In this document: in pieces, positions 1 through 4,830 of the stretch | Numbering within the stretch: the first letter of the stretch is position 1 | Layout of the letters: each line of letters begins with the position of its first letter | DNA from: an uncultured Candidatus Saccharibacteria bacterium | GTDB lineage: Bacteria > Patescibacteria > Saccharimonadia > Saccharimonadales > JAEWBQ01 | DNA length: 5,033 bases | Direction: 5' to 3' | Assembly (NCBI GenBank): GCA_946885745.1 | Contig: CAMPGV010000051.1 | Span: forward strand, 1 to 5,033 | Made by a program: the position numbers and the translations under genes | Notes under the pieces: generated by a model | Told to the model about the DNA's origin: nothing | Databases searched by the model: none | Seen by the model: the letters and a program-made list of their open reading frames with translations, nothing else

Positions 1-143
1 GCCTCGTCGCCAAATGCACGATAACCGTCTCGGTAGCCACGCACATATTCATCAACCCCACCAGGCTTAACATCACTAGAGTCGTTGCGCCGCAATAGCG
101 CAATTAATAGAATTACCGAAACCAAAAACCAAAAGAATGCCAT
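1..143 (-). CDS. small membrane protein, 5' part only (runs off the window)
   Basis: The reading frame opens with ATG at 143 and stays open to the window edge, giving 47 codons. The start is supported by a purine-rich ribosome binding site, AAGGGGG, four bases upstream (148-154). The protein begins MAFFWFLVSVILLIALLRR, a single hydrophobic segment at about residues 2-17 closed by two arginines. A polar part rich in Tyr, Arg, Gly and Asp follows (for example VDEYVRGYRDGYRAF near residues 30-44). The N-terminal segment looks like a membrane anchor rather than a cleavable signal peptide, because no AxA-type site follows it. It lies 51 bases downstream of dnaJ with no clear terminator between, so it may be read from the dnaJ promoter. 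I do not recognise the family, and the C-terminal part is outside the window. Confidence 0.6.
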   Translation of the reverse strand, partial: MAFFWFLVSVILLIALLRRNDSSDVKPGGVDEYVRGYRDGYRAFGDE

Positions 144-157
144 GTATCCCCCTTAAG

Positions 158-182
158 CTATCTTAAGTCTACCTGAAGATAG
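158..182. repeat. inverted repeat between dnaJ and the small membrane protein gene
   Basis: CTATCTT and AAGATAG form a perfect 7-base inverted repeat around an 11-base spacer. On the minus strand it lies just after the dnaJ stop and just before the ribosome binding site of the next gene. No T-run follows on either strand, so it is not a standard intrinsic terminator. It could be an mRNA stem that protects or separates the two cistrons, or a protein-binding dyad. A CTTAAG hexamer also occurs twice here (152-157 and 163-168). Confidence 0.4.
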
Positions 183-194
183 CGCGGGATACTA

Positions 195-1295
195 CTAAAA
201 AATGCTACGTTTTTGGGTATCGAATTGCTCGAGTAGGTCTTTTTGCTTTTTCGTTAGCTTGGTTGGCGTGTCGACAACAATACGAACGATATGCGCGCCA
301 CGAGCACTACCTCGGAGGTGCGGCACTCCGTGAGCAGTTAATTTAAAATCCGTCCCGCTCTGCGTACCGGCAGGCACCTTCATGCGCACAACTCCGTCAA
401 CGGTCTCAACGTCAATTTCCGTACCAAGCGCTGCTTGGACCATACCAATATGCTCGTCACTCAGAATAATGTCACCTTCACGAGTAAATTTCTTGTGTGC
501 CTTTACCCGGATGTTGACATAAAGATCACCCCGGGTGCCACCGCCGACCGCTTCACCACGGCCCGTCAAACGAATCGTTGCGCCATCATCAATACCAGCC
601 GGGACCTTCAGGGTAATTGACTGGCGATTACGCTCAGTTCCCTTACCTTTACAGACCGTACAGACTTTCTCCGGCACCTGGCCCGTTCCCCTACAGGTTT
701 CACATATCACCGCCTGCTGTATCTGGCCAAAAATCGTATTCATGACGCGCTGCTGCTGACCAGCACCTTGGCAGGTTGGACACGTCTTCATACTGTAACC
801 TGGCTCGACTGTCGTGCCCTTGCAGTGCGAACACTCATCGTCCATATCGAGCTCAATGTTACGCTCAACACCAAAGACAGCTTCTTCAAATGTCAGGTTA
901 AGCGTTGTTTCAACGTCGCGACCGCGCTTTGGTCCACGCTGCTGCTGACCAGCGCCGCCACCAAAGAACTGACCAAAGATATCACCGAGGCCACCATCAC
1001 CAAAGTCGAAGTGAACATTCTGACCATTAAAACCGCCGAAGCCCTCGAACGGATTACCTGAAAAGCCTCCGCCATTGCCACCAACGCCCGCATGACCAAA
1101 CTGGTCGTAGCGCTGGCGCTTTTGAGAATCTTTAAGCACCTCATAGGCCTCATTGATCTCTTTGAATTTCGTCTCATCACCACCCTCTTTGTCTGGGTGA
1201 TGCTGGACTGCAGCCTTACGAAAGGCCTTCTTGATTTCATCGGCCGAAGCATCCTTGGAGACGCCGAGAACTTCATAATAATCACGCTTACTCAT
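195..1295 (-). CDS. dnaJ: chaperone protein DnaJ (type I Hsp40)
   Basis: Cytosolic co-chaperone that delivers unfolded clients to DnaK and stimulates DnaK ATP hydrolysis. All type I parts are present in 366 residues (E. coli DnaJ has 376): J-domain at 5-66 with the HPD motif at 33-35; Gly/Phe-rich region at about 67-120 including a DIF motif (105-107); zinc-binding region at 155-218 with four cysteine pairs (C155/C158, C172/C175, C198/C201, C212/C215); and two C-terminal client-binding subdomains, each opening with VPAG (231 and 307). Two deviations: the first zinc motif reads CSHCKGTT instead of CxxCxGxG, and the conserved GxGD of the second subdomain reads SARGA at about 330-334. Zinc ligands are intact, so the protein should be functional. 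ATG at 1295 is chosen because the J-domain begins right after it. The ribosome binding site is weak (TAGG two bases before ATG). A CIRCE operator overlaps the promoter. The HPDK-EGGDE form recalls Patescibacteria. Confidence 0.97.
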   Translation of the reverse strand: MSKRDYYEVLGVSKDASADEIKKAFRKAAVQHHPDKEGGDETKFKEINEAYEVLKDSQKRQRYDQFGHAGVGGNGGGFSGNPFEGFGGFNGQNVHFDFGDGGLGDIFGQFFGGGAGQQQRGPKRGRDVETTLNLTFEEAVFGVERNIELDMDDECSHCKGTTVEPGYSMKTCPTCQGAGQQQRVMNTIFGQIQQAVICETCRGTGQVPEKVCTVCKGKGTERNRQSITLKVPAGIDDGATIRLTGRGEAVGGGTRGDLYVNIRVKAHKKFTREGDIILSDEHIGMVQAALGTEIDVETVDGVVRMKVPAGTQSGTDFKLTAHGVPHLRGSARGAHIVRIVVDTPTKLTKKQKDLLEQFDTQKRSIF

Positions 1296-1302
1296 TACCT
1301 AT

Positions 1303-1311
1303 ATTTTAGCA
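1303..1311 (-). promoter_or_regulatory. extended -10 element of the dnaJ promoter
   Basis: Reading the minus strand, TGC-TAAAAT forms an extended -10 (TG-N-TAAAAT, five of six bases of TATAAT). The hexamer 17 bases upstream (TAGCAC, inside the CIRCE left arm) is a poor -35, which is compatible with an extended -10 promoter. The predicted transcription start is about position 1296, almost at the dnaJ ATG (1295), so the transcript would have almost no leader. Confidence 0.5.
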
Positions 1312-1332
1312 CTTGAATAGCCTGAGTGCTAG
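1306..1332 (-). promoter_or_regulatory. CIRCE heat-shock operator (HrcA binding site)
   Basis: On the minus strand the sequence reads CTAGCACTC, nine bases, AAGTGCTAA. The CIRCE consensus is TTAGCACTC-N9-GAGTGCTAA, so each arm matches at 8 of 9 positions and the spacer is exactly nine. The right arm overlaps the -10 of the dnaJ promoter, so bound HrcA would block RNA polymerase. CIRCE elements control dnaK/groE/dnaJ genes in many bacteria. The match, the position and the adjacent gene agree. HrcA itself is not in this window. Confidence 0.9.
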
Positions 1333-1343
1333 ACTGGGCGTTA

Positions 1344-1982
1344 CTATTTCTCGTCTAAATACTTCTTAAGGCGCTCTATATGAAGGACGTAATTCTTACG
1401 AGAATGAGCGATCAATTTCATCATCTCTAGCTTACGCAGCTCAATACTTGCCGTCTCGCGAGTTAAACCGAGCGAATCGGCGATCTCCTGCTGCGTTACT
1501 GAAATCTTCAGGCGCGTTGTATACGGGCGCAAGATGACACCGAGCTGATCTGCCATATAGAGCAGAGTGTAAGCGATCTTATCGCTAGCGTTTGATTGCT
1601 CCAATGCATGTACGCGAGACAGTGTAGACAGGAGAAGCATCGTCATATTTACTTGACGCTTATACATACTCTCGACATTGGAATGCAAGTGAGCAAGATA
1701 CTGCTCGCGTGGCACCAGCCGAATTGTACAGCGGGTAAACGCCTCATAAAAGTACTGTGACTTATCAATAAGATGAAATGCATAGCCAACTGGAAAATCC
1801 TCACCCCGGCGGTCAATGGAGACCAACCGCTCATCACCCTTTGCAGTAATGGTATAGGTTTTTACAAGGCCAGACTCAATAATATAGAGATGCTTCGGCT
1901 CATCACCCTTAAGGAGAATCGTTTCGCCTTTTTTGTACGTCTGACATGGGTATTTCGAAAGAAATTGTCGAAAAGCGTCCAT
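1344..1982 (-). CDS. Crp/Fnr-family transcriptional regulator
   Basis: A 212-residue protein of normal length for the family. Residues about 15-100 form a cyclic-nucleotide-binding-type beta barrel (KKGETILLKGDEPKHLYII, then ESGLVK). A long dimerisation helix follows at about 103-130. A winged helix-turn-helix lies at about 160-205, with VTQQEIADSLGLTRETAS at 162-179. The turn and recognition helix keep the R-E pair (R175, E176) that contacts DNA in E. coli CRP, but the third contact (R185 in CRP) is an isoleucine here. The CRP arginine and serine that hold the cAMP phosphate are replaced by Tyr-Glu near 79-80, so cAMP is unlikely to be the ligand. Only two cysteines (13, 85) are present, so there is no Fnr-type iron-sulfur cluster. 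The start ATG at 1982 has GGAG five bases upstream. Target genes are unknown; autoregulation or control of the neighbouring surface genes is only a guess. Confidence 0.9.
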   Translation of the reverse strand: MDAFRQFLSKYPCQTYKKGETILLKGDEPKHLYIIESGLVKTYTITAKGDERLVSIDRRGEDFPVGYAFHLIDKSQYFYEAFTRCTIRLVPREQYLAHLHSNVESMYKRQVNMTMLLLSTLSRVHALEQSNASDKIAYTLLYMADQLGVILRPYTTRLKISVTQQEIADSLGLTRETASIELRKLEMMKLIAHSRKNYVLHIERLKKYLDEK

Positions 1983-1987
1983 TAGTA

Positions 1988-2052
1988 CTCCAGCTACTCT
2001 TATATTTCTGCGAGAAAGTGATCACGAATGTGGTGAATATCTCCTTATTATC
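1988..2052 (-). promoter_or_regulatory. ribosome binding site and candidate promoter region of the Crp/Fnr-like gene
   Basis: GGAG (1988-1991) lies five bases before the ATG. Two possible -10 elements are visible on the minus strand: TATAAG (1999-2004) and GATAAT (2047-2052). The first would start transcription almost at the ribosome binding site; the second gives a leader of about 60 bases. Neither has a good -35. An 8-base palindrome, GTGATCAC (2018-2025), lies between them and is a possible operator. Confidence 0.35.
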
Positions 2053-2083
2053 TAAGCCCACCCACCTAGCCACTAGCTACGGC

Positions 2084-2103
2084 AAAAATCACGCTCGACA
2101 TGA
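2084..2103 (-). terminator. weak intrinsic terminator after the large surface-protein gene
   Basis: Nine bases after the stop codon at 2112, the minus strand reads TCATG, loop TCGAG, CGTGA, then TTTTT. The stem is five pairs including one G-U, directly followed by five U. The position is right for a terminator but the stem is short, so read-through into the regulator gene is likely. Confidence 0.4.
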
Positions 2104-2111
2104 GACATTTA

Positions 2112-3986
2112 TCACTTGCGTCGGAAGCTATCATTAGCCATTAGTGTTGCGCCGATCAGACTGACGACCGCCATAAGCGCTAGGTATGTATACGGCCGAG
2201 AGGTCTCTGGTGTCGCAGCGGCCACAGCTGGCTTTTCCTTACTTACTGCAAGTTCAGGTACCTCATCGAGAAGCGCGTTCGCCACCTGTGCAATGGGCTC
2301 TGCTGCGACCGGTTCAACTTCTGTCGATGCACTACCGCCGAATGATCCATTTGATTGACGTGGCACAAAGCCAAATTTCGGAGAGGCTGGCGCAGCAGCT
2401 GCTGCTGCAGTCGGTGTAATCAACGGAGGATTGACTAACGGTACGAGCCCATCGGTCAGCGGCACCACATCACCGTTTGCCGTATTGACACCGACGCTGC
2501 CATACCACTTACCAAAGACGTTGATAAAGAGTACGCCGAACCAGTCCGAGAGACTAAAGACACTTGTGCTAATATTGGCAATATTCGCCGAGGCAGTTGC
2601 ATCGCCACTGGTCGCATTGCCAGCAGTAGTATTCCCCTCCACTGTCGCGTTACCCGAGCGAGAGGTGAGATCAAGGTTATTAGTGATGCCACTTGTAGTG
2701 TTTGCATTGACCGCTTGTGATGCGGTATTGCTCGTCACACCGTTACCCAGTACAGCTGCCGTTGCACCGACCGGCGCATCAACGATAATGCCCACCCATT
2801 CTCCGAGCACATTCACGAATACCAGGAGGCTGTTGCTTGCCACTACTTCGTGACCGGTGTAGTTAAGGATCGTCAGATTGGTCTTTGCCTGGCCTGTCGT
2901 CGCACTGCCGGCGGTTGTATTGCCGAGCACATTTGCACTACCGCTCGCCGCATCGAGGTTAACGTTATTAATGATCGACTGAGTATCGGCAACCCCAAGT
3001 GTCGACAGTGTCGCGTCCGAACCTGCTGCGTTTGGTGCATTACTCGCAAGTAGTTGAGGTATGAAATCTGGTGAAATCAGGATATCACCATCAAGGTTGC
3101 CGTAGATATTAATCGTACCGACAAATGATTGATTGGCGGCAATAATGGTATTAATCAGGTTGATAATGTTGGCCACCGTATCCGCCGACCCAGTTGTCGC
3201 GTCACCTGCTGTCGTGTTACGAATCACATCGGCATTACCGCTCTGCGCGTTCAGTGATATATTATTCGTCAGGTTGCTGTTCTGATCAGTCTGCACGGTT
3301 GTCGTGAGAGGTGCGCTATTTGGATTTGCCAGCACGCCACTTAGTATTGGTGAAAGTGTAATATCACCCACCACATTGCCGTGAATGTCGGCCGTAAAGT
3401 GAGCAACACCCGCCGTATCACCCTGCACGGTGGAGTGCACTGTATTAATGACCGTAGTTGTAGCTGCCGCGTCGCCACTGGTTGCACTACCGCCAGTCGT
3501 GTTTTTAATAATGCCAGCATCACCAGTCTTCGCCTGAGACGTTAGATTATTTGTTGCATCGATCGCTGTATTAACCGTCGTATTTGTAGAAGCGTTCGGC
3601 GATGAGCTGGTTGATGAGTTTGACGATACCGGCGCCGACTCTTGTGTTGTAGCAGGAGCCGCTGGCGCAACAGACGATTCAGACTGTGCCGTAGCGGCAG
3701 CTGGCGTAGGTGCTTCAGTCTCTGCTGCCGTGCTTGGAGTAGGAGCTGCCGGTGCTTGCTCGGAAGTTCCGGTCGTCGCACCCTCTTGTCCGCTAGTTGT
3801 ATTTGTCTGGCTTGCGTCCGGAGAAGGTGTTGTTGTCTCCTGGGGCGCAACGGTCGTCTCAACGACAGTGTTCTCTGCTGGTAATGGATCGGTCGAGGCA
3901 AGTGCTGTCAGCGGATAGGCAGTCGCCGCAACTAGGGCCATTATGTAGAGCAGACAAGATCGAATGATGGTCGTAAAATTCCGCAT
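2112..3986 (-). CDS. large secreted, membrane-anchored repeat protein with four GDA/NTT modules
   Basis: A 624-residue protein of unknown function. Residues 1-30 are a signal peptide (basic start, hydrophobic core, TALA before the predicted cut). Residues 31-138 are a Ser/Thr/Pro/Ala-rich stalk. Four modules follow, starting at the Asn-Asn pairs at 146, 241, 340 and 436. Each has an NTT core (162, 257, 356, 452) inside an alternating Gly/Ala/Asp/Ser pattern, then a hydrophobic stretch with a G-x-x-x-G motif (G203, G296, G395, G492). After a linker, residues about 600-617 are hydrophobic and the protein ends in FRRK, which suggests a C-terminal membrane anchor. The alternating small-polar and aliphatic pattern suggests stacked beta strands. 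The only cysteine lies in the signal peptide. ATG at 3986 has AGGAG six bases upstream and is followed at once by the signal peptide. The module is shared with the upstream gene; similar proteins are familiar to me from Patescibacteria. Confidence 0.85.
   Translation of the reverse strand: MRNFTTIIRSCLLYIMALVAATAYPLTALASTDPLPAENTVVETTVAPQETTTPSPDASQTNTTSGQEGATTGTSEQAPAAPTPSTAAETEAPTPAAATAQSESSVAPAAPATTQESAPVSSNSSTSSSPNASTNTTVNTAIDATNNLTSQAKTGDAGIIKNTTGGSATSGDAAATTTVINTVHSTVQGDTAGVAHFTADIHGNVVGDITLSPILSGVLANPNSAPLTTTVQTDQNSNLTNNISLNAQSGNADVIRNTTAGDATTGSADTVANIINLINTIIAANQSFVGTINIYGNLDGDILISPDFIPQLLASNAPNAAGSDATLSTLGVADTQSIINNVNLDAASGSANVLGNTTAGSATTGQAKTNLTILNYTGHEVVASNSLLVFVNVLGEWVGIIVDAPVGATAAVLGNGVTSNTASQAVNANTTSGITNNLDLTSRSGNATVEGNTTAGNATSGDATASANIANISTSVFSLSDWFGVLFINVFGKWYGSVGVNTANGDVVPLTDGLVPLVNPPLITPTAAAAAAPASPKFGFVPRQSNGSFGGSASTEVEPVAAEPIAQVANALLDEVPELAVSKEKPAVAAATPETSRPYTYLALMAVVSLIGATLMANDSFRRK
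2427..2681 (-). repeat. surface-protein module 4 of 4
   Basis: Residues 436-520. It opens with NNLDLTSRSGNA, has the core NTTAGNATSGDA at 452-463, and its second half carries INVFGKWYGSVG (488-499). It is of the same Trp subtype as module 3, with extra aromatics (DWFG at 481-484). Confidence 0.8.
2682..2969 (-). repeat. surface-protein module 3 of 4
   Basis: Residues 340-435. It opens with NNVNLDAASGSA, has the core NTTAGSATTGQA at 356-367, and its second half carries VNVLGEWVGIIV (391-402). The aspartates of modules 1 and 2 are replaced by a Trp-containing motif. Confidence 0.8.
2970..3266 (-). repeat. surface-protein module 2 of 4
   Basis: Residues 241-339. It opens with NNISLNAQSGNA, has the core NTTAGDATTGSA at 257-268, and its second half carries YGNLDGDILISP (295-306), closely parallel to module 1. 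Confidence 0.8.
3267..3551 (-). repeat. surface-protein module 1 of 4
   Basis: Residues 146-240. It opens with NNLTSQAKTGDA, has the core NTTGGSATSGDA at 162-173, and its second half carries HGNVVGDITLSP (202-213). It belongs to the D-I-x-x-S-P subtype with module 2. Confidence 0.8.
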
Positions 3987-4017
3987 AGTACACTCCTCTC
4001 TGAGTCACATCATCATA
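3987..4017 (-). promoter_or_regulatory. ribosome binding site and candidate -10 of the large surface-protein gene
   Basis: GAGAGGAG lies six bases before the ATG. Further upstream, TATGAT (4012-4017) matches five of six bases of the -10 consensus and would give a leader of about 20 bases. The hexamer 17 bases before it (TAGAAC) is a weak -35 and lies next to the U-tract of the preceding terminator. This would let the gene be expressed apart from the 199-residue gene. Confidence 0.4.
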
Positions 4018-4023
4018 TGCTAC

Positions 4024-4072
4024 CGAAAAATAAGTTCTAGGTGGCGAGGGAGTCGAAAGTGACCCCCTCGCC
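4024..4072 (-). terminator. intrinsic terminator after the 199-residue gene
   Basis: GGCGAGGG (4043-4050) pairs with CCCTCGCC (4065-4072), and an inner GTC/GAC continues the stem past one mismatch to a six-base loop. On the minus strand the stem is followed, after about ten bases, by ATTTTTC. The stem is strong and GC-rich; the U-tract is displaced, so it is a less than perfect intrinsic terminator. There is no T-rich tract on the plus-strand side. Confidence 0.6.
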
Positions 4073-4077
4073 GAGTA

Positions 4078-4100
4078 CGTGCACTCTCGCGTGATGCACG
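4078..4100 (-). repeat. second hairpin in the 3' untranslated region of the 199-residue gene
   Basis: CGTGCA and TGCACG form a perfect 6-base inverted repeat with an 11-base loop, between the stop codon at 4120 and the terminator hairpin. It may stabilise the 3' end of the message. No other role is visible. Confidence 0.4.
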
Positions 4101-4119
4101 GCTACTTGGCAATCACCAA

Positions 4120-4719
4120 TTAGTTACGAACGTTCAGTGTAACTGATGTACTGTTCGTGTTCACAGCGTCACCTGAGACAGCATCACCACCGGTTGTATT
4201 ACCGTGTACCTCTGCGTCGCCAGAAGTTGCAGTCTGGTGGTTGTTATTGTCAATATCGATATAGTTATCGTTAGTGACATTCACCCTAGTGCTCTCCTTG
4301 TACGTCACGGCGTTGTATGAATCAGGACCAGTGTGGTTGATTGTTGCACTACCTGAGCCGTAATTTCCCGCACCACCAACAGCACCAGCCCATGCGTCGG
4401 CTGAACCAGTGTTATCGACTGTCGCTGAGACATCTAGTGAATTAGTGTTCCTAGCGTCACCCGAAATGGCTGTGCCGCCAGTTGTATTGTGATTCACTGA
4501 TGCGTCACCAGTGTAAGCCCTCTGCCAGTTGTCGTTATCAAGCTTGAGAACATTGTCGTTATTAACACGTACTTTGTTCTTAATCTCGGTCTTGATCTTG
4601 TTGTAAGAATCAGGACCGGTATGACTGATTGTGCGGCTGCTGGCACCGGCATAACCACTCAAACCGACCAAGAGGCCGAGCGAGAGTACTGCTGCGCCTA
4701 ATGTTTTTTGAACTTTCAT
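4120..4719 (-). CDS. small secreted repeat protein with two HTGPDSYN/NTTGG units
   Basis: A 199-residue protein of unknown function. Residues 1-26 are a signal peptide (KVQK, hydrophobic core, AGA before SS as the predicted cut). The mature part is an internal duplication with a 96-residue period. HTGPDSYN occurs at 33-40 and 129-136; an Asn/Asp-rich stretch of alternating polar and aliphatic residues follows; then GDA...NTTGG...SGDA...NTNS (NTTGG at 78-82 and 174-178). A Gly/Ala-rich linker (about 105-125) joins the units. There is no C-terminal membrane segment and no cysteine, so the product should be released or held by protein-protein contacts. The GDA-NTTGG core is the same as in the modules of the large anchored protein encoded just downstream, which suggests related folds and a joint role. 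ATG at 4719 has a perfect AGGAGG five bases upstream, suggesting strong translation. I have seen such proteins in Patescibacteria; none has a function known to me. Confidence 0.85.
   Translation of the reverse strand: MKVQKTLGAAVLSLGLLVGLSGYAGASSRTISHTGPDSYNKIKTEIKNKVRVNNDNVLKLDNDNWQRAYTGDASVNHNTTGGTAISGDARNTNSLDVSATVDNTGSADAWAGAVGGAGNYGSGSATINHTGPDSYNAVTYKESTRVNVTNDNYIDIDNNNHQTATSGDAEVHGNTTGGDAVSGDAVNTNSTSVTLNVRN
4123..4341 (-). repeat. repeat unit B of the 199-residue protein
   Basis: Residues 127-199, ending at the stop codon. It holds HTGPDSYN, then TNDNYIDIDNNN, then SGDAEVHGNTTGGDAVSGDA. It aligns with unit A without large gaps over about 70 residues. Confidence 0.85.
4342..4629 (-). 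repeat. repeat unit A of the 199-residue protein
   Basis: Residues 31-126 including the linker, 288 bases to the next unit. It holds HTGPDSYN, then NNDNVLKLDNDN, then TGDASVNHNTTGGTAISGDA. The DNA encoding GPDSYN is almost identical to that in unit B. Confidence 0.85.
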
Positions 4720-4724
4720 ATTGT

Positions 4725-4739
4725 CCTCCTTTGTTTATA
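4725..4739 (-). promoter_or_regulatory. strong ribosome binding site and possible -10 of the 199-residue gene
   Basis: AGGAGG (4725-4730) is a full anti-16S match, five bases before ATG. TATAAA (4734-4739) resembles a -10, but it is so close that transcription would start inside the ribosome binding site, so the true promoter may lie elsewhere. The upstream hexamer CGAACA is a weak -35. The binding site is certain; the promoter is doubtful. Confidence 0.45.
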
Positions 4740-4751
4740 AATTAGTACTTC

Positions 4752-4795
4752 TCGGGTGTTCGCCCGACCTCGGGAAGGTGTCGCTCCCAAGGTCG
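4752..4795 (-). repeat. overlapping alternative hairpins upstream of the 199-residue gene
   Basis: CGACCT (4765-4770) plus GGGA pairs with TCCC plus AGGTCG (4790-4795) around a nine-base loop, with one mismatch. A second stem, TCGGG (4752-4756) with CCCGA (4763-4767), shares bases 4765-4767 with the first, so the two compete. Neither is followed by a U-run. They could be a structured leader or a stabiliser for the upstream transcript. Confidence 0.4.
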
Positions 4796-4803
4796 AGTGA
4801 CCA

Positions 4804-4830
4804 CAAATATAAAAGAGGGCCTACGGCCCT
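4804..4830 (-). terminator. intrinsic terminator overlapping the stop codon of the upstream gene
   Basis: On the minus strand AGGGCC, loop GTA, GGCCCT is followed by CTTTTATATTTG. The stem is six perfect pairs, mostly GC, and the U-rich tail follows at once. The TAG stop of the truncated gene (4821-4823) falls in the loop and the first base of the right arm. Confidence 0.75.

Noticed and set aside
435..1316. Several open frames on the plus strand and in another minus frame across dnaJ
   Set aside because: They overlap the certain dnaJ gene, have no ribosome binding sites or recognisable domains, and carry the compositional pattern of antisense or shifted frames.
1306..1332. Hairpin after the regulator gene read as its intrinsic terminator
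   Set aside because: On the minus strand the dyad is followed by AAAT and not by a T-run; the match to CIRCE explains it better.
1965..2046. Small open frame starting at GTG inside the regulator's upstream region, after AAGGAG
   Set aside because: The GTG is too far from AAGGAG for normal initiation and the frame runs into the regulator gene out of phase with no recognisable product.
2053..2068. G-rich minus-strand stretch (GG-CTA-GG-T-GGG-T-GGG) as a G-quadruplex
   Set aside because: Only two-layer tracts are possible, and no position relative to a promoter or gene makes a role likely.
2427..3551. CRISPR-like or microsatellite repeat array
   Set aside because: The periodicity is about 285-297 bases with diverged DNA and lies in frame within a coding sequence; it is protein-module repetition.
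2116..3918. Open frames opposite or within the large surface-protein gene, some Arg/Gln- or Cys/Arg-rich
   Set aside because: They are by-products of the repetitive GC-biased codons of the real gene; none has a start signal, and the real frame has a signal peptide, modules and an anchor.
4001..4010. TGTGA half-site (minus strand) before the large surface-protein gene as a Crp-type operator
   Set aside because: No matching second half-site lies at the expected spacing, and the local regulator has a changed recognition helix.
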